Shown here one piece after another: positions 27,129-34,492 of a stretch of 64,000 nucleotides of DNA. The number at the start of each line of letters is the position of its first letter. Within the stretch, counting starts at the first letter, position 1. The stretch is from NCBI GenBank assembly GCA_963752935.1, contig CAVWAL010000009.1, positions 1 through 64,000 on the forward strand, in the 5' to 3' direction. The DNA comes from RI-153 sp963752935. GTDB lineage: Bacteria > Chloroflexota > Anaerolineae > Caldilineales > Caldilineaceae. The notes under the pieces are model-generated. The model was not told the DNA's origin and searched no databases. It saw only the letters and a list, made by a program, of their open reading frames with translations. Position numbers and translations under genes: made by a program.

Positions 27129-29999
27129 ATGAAGCAACGGATTTTACTCGGCAGTTTGATTGCCCTCCTTGTCCTGGTCTTCTTCGCGCAAGACGGCGCG
27201 GCACAGGACGGCACGCTGCCGGTGGCGACGCCTGATCCTGCTCATCAAGGGGATATACTGCCTGGGCAGGTGCAGCCCGATATCGTCGGCGGCGATGAAG
27301 CAGTCGCAGGATCGTATCCATGGATTGCGGCGATCATCCATAGTAGCGCGAGCAACGAAGCCGACGGTTGGTATTGCGGCGGCTCGTTGATCCGTCCAGG
27401 TTGGGTGCTGACGGCAGCACACTGCACCTATACTCGCAGCGTTCCACAACCGGCGTCGGCCATCGACGTCCTGATTGGCAGGCACCGCCTGAGCAGCACA
27501 GGCGGCGAACGCATTGACGTTGTCGAGATCATTCGGCACCCCAATTACAACAATTCCACCTATGATCACGATATAGCCCTGCTCCGCTTGAGCCGGGATA
27601 GCGTCTACACGCCGATTGATCTGGTGCCCGAGGGCGATACGGTTTTCAGCGCAGCCGGCGTTGTTTCCACGGTCATCGGATGGGGCGATACACGCGAGAA
27701 CGGGGTGGGCAGCTATTCAGATACGTTGCAGGAAGTACAGGTGCCGATCGTCACAAATGCGGTGTGTAACGCGCCCAATGCCTACGACGGCGCTATCACC
27801 GCGGTGATGCTCTGTGCAGGGCTGGCCGAAGGCGGCAAAGACGCGTGTGCAGGGGATAGTGGCGGCCCGTTGATGGTGCCGGATGGCAATGGAAGTTGGT
27901 TGCAGGCAGGGATTGTTAGTTGGGGGATCAACTGTGCACTGCCCAACTACTACGGTGTCTATACGCGTGTTGGGGCGCTTGCCAACTGGGCCGCTACGCA
28001 AATCGGCAGCCCCGGCCCAACAGCGACGGCTACATCCACCGCCACATCCAGCCCCACCCCCACAGCCACACGGACCCCGACGGCGACAGCAACACGCACC
28101 GCAGCAGCCACCTCCACGTCTACGGCGACGGCCACAGCCACTGCCTTTGTGACACCTACGTTTACACCGGTGCCGGACCTCGCCACGATCAGCGCCGTAC
28201 GGATCAGTAATGTGCGCGATAGCGTCTTCAGCGTTTCCTGGTTGACGGAAACAGCCTTGGGCGGCGATCTGTACGTGGCAACCAGCCCTGCCAACCTGAT
28301 GAACAAGCCCGCCATTTTCAACAGCGACGGCATAGGAAACGCCCATCAAGCAACGGCGACCGGATTATCGGCTGAAACCGTTTACTACTTCTACATCCGC
28401 TCTGGCAGTGAGATCGACGACAACCACGGCAGTTACTATCGCGTGACCACAGGACGAACACTGCTGCTGCCAGAGTCGGATACCGTTCACGGACTTGTCT
28501 TGCAGCCAAACGGAAGTGCCGCCGTGGACTGTTCGGTGTTCGCCGAGATCATCAACGGAGATCCTGATGGCAGCGACGGCGCATCCGCATTGCTTTCCAC
28601 ACGCACCGATGGCAACGGCTATTGGACGCTCAACCTGGGCAATGCGCGTACTCAAAATCTGGACGACTACTTCCTCTACTCTGCCGGCGGCGATAAACTG
28701 GCCGTGGAAGCGCAATGCGATCCATTCCATGCCGTCAGCATCAACGTGGATACCAACAGCGATTCACCGCTGGCAACCCTCACCACAAAAACGCTCCGGC
28801 GTTCTCTGCGCTACTTGGACAATGGATGGAACCTCATTGCTTTCCCCGTCGAGCCACAGGGGCACTATTCCGCCCAACGCCTATGTGCGGAGCTAAAGCA
28901 GACCTCGGTGACCGGCTCCCCGGTGGAAATCGTGCAGTGGCACAACAACCAGTGGATGGGCTACATCTGTGGCATCAACGCCAACAACTTTGATCTACAG
29001 ACCGGCGCCGCCTACTTTGTGCGGCAGGCAGGCCGAGGAGTGTTGGTGCTTAACGGGCTGCCCCTGCCATTGCTGCCAAACCCGACAGTCACATCCGGTT
29101 GGAATGGCGTGAACGGAACGGCGTGGGGAGCGCACTCTGCGGCGGAGATCTGTGCGGCTGTCCCCCAAGCGAGTGTGGGCAACGAAGTGAACCGATGGTA
29201 CGCCGCCGGGTGGGATGGGCACGTCTGCGCCGCCGGGTTCAACAACTTCCCGGTGGAGACCGGCAATGGCTATTTCGTCAGGGTGCAGACTACGTCCTCG
29301 CGCGCAGAGCATAAGACGGCAGAGAGTGCCATGCCCAGGGTGATCAATGCGCAACATCTTGTTACCGATGTACGCCAGACCAATCTGAGCGATGGCAGCG
29401 CCGTCCTCTCGTGGGAGACCGACAGACCGGGTAGCAGTTGGGCCGTGATCCGTCTTAACCAACAGGTTGTATCCGTTTGGCACGACGTACGGGGCGAACA
29501 GACGGAAGATCGTCTTCATTATGTTCAGGTAGCCGATCTGATGCCCGAAACAACCTATTCGTTCACCGTCCTGTCTGAACATGGCGATGGGAGCAGCAGC
29601 ACAGCAGAAGGAACGCTCACCACCTGGACTACACCGGCCGCCCTCCCGCGAGCACAATCGGCCTATGGGCGTGTCGTGACGGCCGACGGCGAAACATCGG
29701 CGGCAGGTGTACTTTTGCTGTTGACGATCAACGATAGGGACAACGAAGGATCGAGCGGGGCCACTTTGCCGCTATCGGCATTGACCGACGCCAACGGTTA
29801 CTGGTACATCAACCTGGGCAACGCACGCACGCAGACAGGAGAGAGATATTCGTTCGGCGAGATCGATGAGGTCAACCTGACGGTCATCCAGGCCGGCGCA
29901 ACAGAGACGACTCGTGTGGTGCGGGTAGCCGATACCTTCCCCACTGCTGTGATCGACCTGACTTCGCACGTTTTGTTTATACCACTCGTGCGGCATTAA
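27129..29999 (+). CDS. Secreted trypsin-like serine protease with modular C-terminus
   Basis: 956-aa exported S1A protease. A signal peptide (~1-25) and short propeptide precede IVGG (52-55), the activation site. The catalytic triad is H98 (TAAHC), D148 (DHDIALL) and S244 (GDSGGPL); D238, six residues before the Ser, predicts cleavage after Arg/Lys. A Thr/Ala/Pro linker (~293-345) leads to fibronectin-type-like modules. Two duplicated units are visible: GYWTLNLGNARTQ and GYWYINLGNARTQ, and two copies of a Gly-Trp-Asn domain (DNGWNLIAFPV, TSGWNGVNGTA) that end in YFVR. The protein ends HVLFIPLVRH. It probably acts at the cell surface or in the medium. It is 75 bp downstream of the CapA-like gene. 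Confidence 0.9.
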   Translation: MKQRILLGSLIALLVLVFFAQDGAAQDGTLPVATPDPAHQGDILPGQVQPDIVGGDEAVAGSYPWIAAIIHSSASNEADGWYCGGSLIRPGWVLTAAHCTYTRSVPQPASAIDVLIGRHRLSSTGGERIDVVEIIRHPNYNNSTYDHDIALLRLSRDSVYTPIDLVPEGDTVFSAAGVVSTVIGWGDTRENGVGSYSDTLQEVQVPIVTNAVCNAPNAYDGAITAVMLCAGLAEGGKDACAGDSGGPLMVPDGNGSWLQAGIVSWGINCALPNYYGVYTRVGALANWAATQIGSPGPTATATSTATSSPTPTATRTPTATATRTAAATSTSTATATATAFVTPTFTPVPDLATISAVRISNVRDSVFSVSWLTETALGGDLYVATSPANLMNKPAIFNSDGIGNAHQATATGLSAETVYYFYIRSGSEIDDNHGSYYRVTTGRTLLLPESDTVHGLVLQPNGSAAVDCSVFAEIINGDPDGSDGASALLSTRTDGNGYWTLNLGNARTQNLDDYFLYSAGGDKLAVEAQCDPFHAVSINVDTNSDSPLATLTTKTLRRSLRYLDNGWNLIAFPVEPQGHYSAQRLCAELKQTSVTGSPVEIVQWHNNQWMGYICGINANNFDLQTGAAYFVRQAGRGVLVLNGLPLPLLPNPTVTSGWNGVNGTAWGAHSAAEICAAVPQASVGNEVNRWYAAGWDGHVCAAGFNNFPVETGNGYFVRVQTTSSRAEHKTAESAMPRVINAQHLVTDVRQTNLSDGSAVLSWETDRPGSSWAVIRLNQQVVSVWHDVRGEQTEDRLHYVQVADLMPETTYSFTVLSEHGDGSSSTAEGTLTTWTTPAALPRAQSAYGRVVTADGETSAAGVLLLLTINDRDNEGSSGATLPLSALTDANGYWYINLGNARTQTGERYSFGEIDEVNLTVIQAGATETTRVVRVADTFPTAVIDLTSHVLFIPLVRH

Positions 30000-30059
30000 G
30001 AATCTATCTGTAAGTTCACAGCAGCCCGCCGAAGTGGGCCTGTTGAGAGGGTATTGAAT

Positions 30060-30869
30060 TCAAGATGTTGCCAGATCATCGGCCTGGCCCAGCGCAATTT
30101 TTACGGCGCCGGCCAGGTCGATTTCGTTTCCACCGCGCCGCAACCAGATCAGAAACTCGATGTTGCCCGCCGGTCCGGGTGCGGGGGAGACGGTGAGCCC
30201 GGCGACGATCAGCGACTGATCGTGTGCCAGATCGGCGGTCTCTTCGATAACTCGCTTGTGGACGTTGCGATCCCGCACAACCCCACCTTTACCCACTTGC
30301 TGTGGGCCGGCTTCAAATTGTGGCTTGATCAGCGCGATCACGTTGCCGTCGGCCTTCAACAGTCGTAGCGTCGGCGGCAGCACTAGCCTCAGCCCGATAA
30401 AGCTGGCATCGATGACAGCCAGGTCGGCGAGCAGACCGTCGGGCAGCTCCTTGAGGTAGCGGATATTGGTCCGCTCCAGCACGACGACACGAGGATCCTG
30501 ACGCAACTTCCAGGCCAATTGACCGTAGCCCACATCAACCGCAAAGACTCGGCTTGCGCCGCGCTGAAGCAGACAGTCGGTAAAGCCGCCCGTACTGGCG
30601 CCGACATCCACAGCCGTCAACCGCGTGACATCAAACTCGAAGGCATCGAGCGCCGCCTCCAACTTCAACCCGCCCCGACTGACAAACTTTGGCTGGGCAC
30701 GCACCCGGATTGTGGCGTCGATCGCCACAGGTTGGCCGGGTTTGTCGATCACCTGTTCGTTGACCAACACATCACCGGCCATGATCAAGCGTCGCCCCTG
30801 CTCGCGGCTTTCCACCAGTTCCCGCGTGACCAACAGGCGATCCAACCGATCTTTGGTTTGTTTTGCCAT
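30060..30869 (-). CDS. tlyA: TlyA family rRNA 2'-O-methyltransferase
   Basis: 269-aa SAM-dependent methyltransferase of the TlyA/hemolysin A family, which methylates ribose 2'-OH groups of 16S/23S rRNA in characterised members. The N-terminal S4 RNA-binding domain (RLDRLLVTRELVESREQGRRL shown in part, ~8-65) includes the KFVSRGGLKLEAALDAF junction. The Rossmann methyltransferase domain starts at AVDVGASTGGFTDCLLQ and has the DFS-type VIDASFIGL and IKPQFEAG motifs. Its start is divergent from the UbiA-like gene. Rim of function (16S only or both rRNAs) cannot be read from sequence. Confidence 0.92.
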   Translation of the reverse strand: MAKQTKDRLDRLLVTRELVESREQGRRLIMAGDVLVNEQVIDKPGQPVAIDATIRVRAQPKFVSRGGLKLEAALDAFEFDVTRLTAVDVGASTGGFTDCLLQRGASRVFAVDVGYGQLAWKLRQDPRVVVLERTNIRYLKELPDGLLADLAVIDASFIGLRLVLPPTLRLLKADGNVIALIKPQFEAGPQQVGKGGVVRDRNVHKRVIEETADLAHDQSLIVAGLTVSPAPGPAGNIEFLIWLRRGGNEIDLAGAVKIALGQADDLATS

Positions 30870-31060
30870 CGATCTTCAGTCCTTCCCAACAGTGATGCGG
30901 CTCACGCCCCAAGATTCGGCTGGTATCGTATCACTTCTGGGGTACAAGTGCGATATTGACGGATGAACCAAGGCTACAGTATGATCGACCCATTCAGCTT
31001 CCAGCAGATTGCCAGGCCGCAAAGCGGGATGCGGTGGTCTGCATACAGAAAGTTCAGGAC

Positions 31061-31999
31061 ATGGAGAATTCGACAGAGCCAATTCCTCGGCTGCGCACCA
31101 CGGCAAGAGTATTGGGCACACCACAAAGCAACCTGCGTGGTCTGATCAAGACGATGCGCATCAAGCAGTGGATAAAGAATAGCTTTGTGTTGGCGCCATT
31201 GGTCTTCGACGGTAAGCTTTTTGAGTTTCTTCTGTTTGATCGAGCGTTGCTTGCCGTACTCTGCTTCTGCCTGGCATCGAGTAGCGTCTATCTGCTAAAC
31301 GATCTGGTCGACATTGAAAAAGATCGCCAGCACCCGCGCAAACGGCTACGCCCCCTGGCCAGCGGACAACTCGATCCGCGGCTGGCTGCTGTCACTGCCC
31401 TCCTCTTTGCCGTCCTGAGCGTCCTAGGCATGGGGCTGATGGATGTCTGGGCAGCCGCGGTCGTGGCTCTCTATCTAGTTCAAAATCTTGCCTACAGCTT
31501 TTATCTAAAGAATCTGGTCATCATAGATGTCATGACCATTGCCGCCGGCTTTGTATTGCGTGTGGTGGCAGGTGTTCTCGTGGTGGACGTGCAGAATTTC
31601 AGCCCGTGGCTTTACGTCTGTGTCACGTTGGTGGCGCTCTTCATGGGGTTTGGCAAACGCCGTCACGAGATTGCACTGCTCGAAGGCGACGCCGCCATGC
31701 ACCGTGCCAGCCTGGATCATTACACGCTGCCCTTCCTCGATCAGATTATTGGGCTGGTAACAACCAGCGCGTTGGTTTCGTACACGCTCTACAGTTTCGA
31801 GGCCGAGACCGCGCTGGTCCAGGGCGGCAAAATGCTCTTCACCGTACCCTTTGTCTTTTACGGAATTCTCCGTTACCTCTATCTCATCCACGTCAAGAAG
31901 CTTGGCGGCGCGCCGGAAGATCTAATCTTGCAAGATAAACCCTTCTTTGCCTCAATTGCGCTGTGGGTTCTCGCCCTGATCGTCGTAATCTACCTTTAA
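31061..31999 (+). CDS. UbiA prenyltransferase, decaprenyl-phosphate phosphoribosyltransferase-like
   Basis: 312-aa polytopic membrane enzyme with 8-9 helices. The first Asp-rich motif is NDLVDIEKDRQHPRKRLRPL and the second region is YSFYLKNLVIIDVMTIAAG. The pattern, including MRIKQWIKNSFVLAPL at the N-terminus, matches decaprenyl-phosphate phosphoribosyltransferase (UbiA-like, Rv3806c type), which transfers phosphoribose to polyprenyl phosphate for arabinan-type glycans. The ATG at 31061 gives a family-like length; the frame stays open to a TTG at 30956, so the start is uncertain. It ends at a strong terminator (32011-32064). Confidence 0.85.
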   Translation: MENSTEPIPRLRTTARVLGTPQSNLRGLIKTMRIKQWIKNSFVLAPLVFDGKLFEFLLFDRALLAVLCFCLASSSVYLLNDLVDIEKDRQHPRKRLRPLASGQLDPRLAAVTALLFAVLSVLGMGLMDVWAAAVVALYLVQNLAYSFYLKNLVIIDVMTIAAGFVLRVVAGVLVVDVQNFSPWLYVCVTLVALFMGFGKRRHEIALLEGDAAMHRASLDHYTLPFLDQIIGLVTTSALVSYTLYSFEAETALVQGGKMLFTVPFVFYGILRYLYLIHVKKLGGAPEDLILQDKPFFASIALWVLALIVVIYL

Positions 32000-32010
32000 C
32001 TCGACAGGAC

Positions 32011-32064
32011 GTTAGATAACAAAAAGGGGGACGGCATAAGCCGTCCCCCTTTTTGTTATCTAAC
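32011..32064. terminator. Bidirectional rho-independent terminator
   Basis: A perfect 25-bp stem: the left arm (32011-32035) is GTTAGATAACAAAAAGGGGG plus ACGGC, and the right arm (32040-32064) is its exact complement around a 4-nt ATAA loop. A-run and T-run flank the GC core on both sides, so it can end transcripts from both convergent genes. Confidence 0.93.
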
Positions 32065-32069
32065 CAGGG

Positions 32070-33899
32070 CTAAGCCACTTCTGGCTCTTCCACGAACTGC
32101 GCCCATTGACCTTCCATGCCATCTTCAGTGACGCCGTAAAAGACGCGTACATTGCCATTCTCGCGCAGCGCCAGATCATAGCGAACCTTACCGGCCCGTT
32201 TGTCCGAACGGATCAATGCCACATTGCCCTTCCACTGCACCTTGTTTGGATCAACAGGCTGATCTTCGGACTGGGCAATCGCGTAGTTCCACAACTTGCG
32301 GGCGCCGCGACGGGTCACATTGCTGACCGAACGTCCATTGCGCAGATCGCGCACTACATAGTAATTGATGCCGCTGCGTTCCTCCGATGAAACCAATTCC
32401 ACCCCCATCTGCGGTAAGTAAAATGGATCATCAGAGACGGTGCTTGCCGCCGGATTGGGAACCGATGACTTGTTCGCCTGTGGCAGATTGGTGGCAGACC
32501 GTTGACGCCGTCCTCCGTTGGCTTGCGGGGCAGCAGCACCTTTCGGTGTGATGCTTTCGTTCCCACTCACAGACTCAAGCACAAGCGCCACGATCTCATC
32601 GCGTACGGCCAGATCCGTCTCCGCATCGTTGCGTACATAGAACTTGGAACCGTCTATGCAGTAGGGTTTGTCCTCACCTTCGCTGACGCTGACACGCAAC
32701 ACTTTGGCGTTCTCACTTTGGACTGTCTCATACTTCAGATCCACAGGCGGAGAAAGCCGCTCTGCCAATGCCTGCTGCAACTCCTTTTGCACATCCGGCA
32801 CGCTGGAAAGCCCCTTGACAGGACCCTTGCGCAGACTGACGCCCACGTAGACAACACCGCCATCGGTGTTGGCGAAGGCACAGATATCCGCCAGAATCGC
32901 CGCTTGCCGACCGCCTACTTTGTTGGCAGACTCGTGGAAACTCTGTACACCGTTGGCGCCTTCATTGCGGGCCACGGCCAGATAATCGACGGCCTTGTCC
33001 TTGGGTCGATAGGCGCGGACGCGATCAAACGACTTGCCGTTTAGCAGATCAAGAATTGCTTCAAACGATGCCTCCGGCAAGAGCAGTTCGGAGACCCGAT
33101 CCCCAATGCCCAATCGTTTGGGGTTTCTCGGATCGGCAACGAGCCGATGGGCATCACTGCCCTGCAGGCAGTGCATCCGCCGCGGGTATTCCGGCTTCGA
33201 TCCATTGAAGAAGCGCGCCGTCGCTCGCCGGCTCCGGTTGTCGAAGTCAGTTACTTCAAGCGCCAGCAGATTCTCGTTTTGAGTGTAGGCGATCTTGGTC
33301 TGTCCACCGAAGGGGAAGTTGCGCATGGCCACGCCGTGAGTACTATTGGCGTGAGCAGCGATGGGCAGCCCACCTGCTTTGCGGATAACTTCGTAGGCCG
33401 AAAGCACGTCGGTGCTGGCCCCGGTTTCAGTCGAGCCGACATCAAGTTTCTCCGCCGGGACATTCAGTGTCAGCAGGACATGTTCTAGCTGGCGAATGCT
33501 CGTCTCGGGCGGGAAGATCCCCAAAATATGAAAGCCAAACGTAGCTGTGAACTCAAACCCGGGCAACACCAACACTTGATTTGCCAGCCGCCGCCATTCT
33601 TCGAGGCGTTGCCTCTCTTCCTCGTGCAGACGTCCTTCGGACTCTAAGCGGCTCAACCACTCAATCTCTTGCCGTACCTTCGCCACCCCGGCCACTGTAT
33701 TGTGATCCGTGATTGCGACAATATCTAACTCTTTCTCGGCCGCTTTACGCAGCCACTCCAGATACGTCACCCCTGGCTGTTCATAGTCATGGGAGGCGGG
33801 GGTGTGCAAATGCAAATCCGCCTTATACCACGTCAACTTAGACGGCGAGGAGCTTTCGCTCTGACGACCATTGGTATTCGATTTTTTTCTCCTGCTCAC
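32070..33899 (-). CDS. PHP phosphoesterase - AlbA-type (Schlafen-like) fusion protein
   Basis: 609-aa cytoplasmic fusion. The N-terminal PHP domain (~22-300) has metal-ligand motifs ADLHLHTPASH (HLH at 30-32), AITDHNTVAG, LPGFEFTATFGFH, LPIAAHANS and CLQGSDAH. The middle (~310-450) resembles the AlbA_2/Schlafen-like putative nucleic-acid-binding domain: ICAFANTDGGVVYVGVSL, then KFYVRND. A polar linker (~460-520) and a small C-terminal domain (QMGVELVSSEERSGINYYVV, then YDLALRENGNVRVFYGV) follow. PHP domains are phosphoesterases or nucleases; AlbA_2 domains occur in stress and defence proteins. A nucleic-acid-cleaving defence or regulatory role is inference. A strong promoter lies about 470 bp upstream. 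Confidence 0.8.
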   Translation of the reverse strand: MSRRKKSNTNGRQSESSSPSKLTWYKADLHLHTPASHDYEQPGVTYLEWLRKAAEKELDIVAITDHNTVAGVAKVRQEIEWLSRLESEGRLHEEERQRLEEWRRLANQVLVLPGFEFTATFGFHILGIFPPETSIRQLEHVLLTLNVPAEKLDVGSTETGASTDVLSAYEVIRKAGGLPIAAHANSTHGVAMRNFPFGGQTKIAYTQNENLLALEVTDFDNRSRRATARFFNGSKPEYPRRMHCLQGSDAHRLVADPRNPKRLGIGDRVSELLLPEASFEAILDLLNGKSFDRVRAYRPKDKAVDYLAVARNEGANGVQSFHESANKVGGRQAAILADICAFANTDGGVVYVGVSLRKGPVKGLSSVPDVQKELQQALAERLSPPVDLKYETVQSENAKVLRVSVSEGEDKPYCIDGSKFYVRNDAETDLAVRDEIVALVLESVSGNESITPKGAAAPQANGGRRQRSATNLPQANKSSVPNPAASTVSDDPFYLPQMGVELVSSEERSGINYYVVRDLRNGRSVSNVTRRGARKLWNYAIAQSEDQPVDPNKVQWKGNVALIRSDKRAGKVRYDLALRENGNVRVFYGVTEDGMEGQWAQFVEEPEVA

Positions 33900-34369
33900 G
33901 AAACCATCACATCCCTTTCATCAACAGCTGGTTTCGTCTCAGGCGTTCTCAAGCCGGCTTTACCGGTGAAACAGAGATCCAGGCTTCGGTCATTGCGGTG
34001 TTGCTTCCCCTGGCAGTCTTTCGAGACCGTCAATACAAATCGGCCACAGATAACCACACAGTTCAGCTCGAGCACCCAACAAATCTACCATCCGGTAGAA
34101 AATAGACTAAAGCGCCAGTACAAGTCAAGATACCGTAAAACAACACAGTCTCTTGCATCGGCTTCACCATCGCATATACTCGCACAAAGATATCCAAATC
34201 AAAGAGACATCGCAAGCAAGTACAGTCGATTCGGTGCAAAGCGGCGTGGATCTCACCTGAAAGACATCCAGCCGACGTTTGCTCAACCCACGTATGGGTC
34301 GTCTCAACGAAAAAACACAAAATTCAAACAATATGTGTAGCCAAAAACAGATCTTAAGCTACATGAAAC

Positions 34370-34398
34370 TATTATACACTATGTTTCACCCTACTCAA
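34370..34398 (-). promoter_or_regulatory. Sigma-70-type promoter for the PHP-AlbA gene
   Basis: On the minus strand TTGAGT (34393-34398) and TATAAT (34370-34375) are separated by 16 bp, close to the vegetative consensus. A TGAAAC/GTTTCA inverted repeat overlaps the -10 region, which could be an operator. Transcription would run toward the PHP-AlbA gene. Confidence 0.6.
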
Positions 34399-34416
34399 GA
34401 AGATCGTGCTTACAAA

Positions 34417-34432
34417 GTTTGCAAATGCAAAC
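34417..34432. promoter_or_regulatory. Perfect short palindrome GTTTGCA-AA-TGCAAAC
   Basis: Seven-bp arms with a 2-bp centre, about 20 bp upstream of the -35 of the promoter at 34370-34398. The size and position suit a dimeric regulator site. No regulator is identified. Confidence 0.4.
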
Positions 34433-34492
34433 ACTCGGCACTCAACCGCAAGTAGTCAGCGTGTGGAAACGACTAAAACGGCGGCGCAGTAC

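Larger units (their letters stand above)
33900..34492. other. AT-rich leader region of the PHP-AlbA gene
   Basis: About 590 bp, noticeably lower in GC than its surroundings, between the PHP-AlbA start and the lon stop (both minus strand). Open frames here lack ribosome-binding sites and family features. It contains a near-consensus promoter (34370-34398) and a short perfect palindrome (34417-34432). The transcript would have a leader of about 460 nt. Confidence 0.55.

Noticed and set aside
33789..34340. 183-codon plus-strand frame upstream of lon
   Set aside because: Overlaps the PHP-AlbA start antisense, lacks a Shine-Dalgarno and has a non-protein-like composition.
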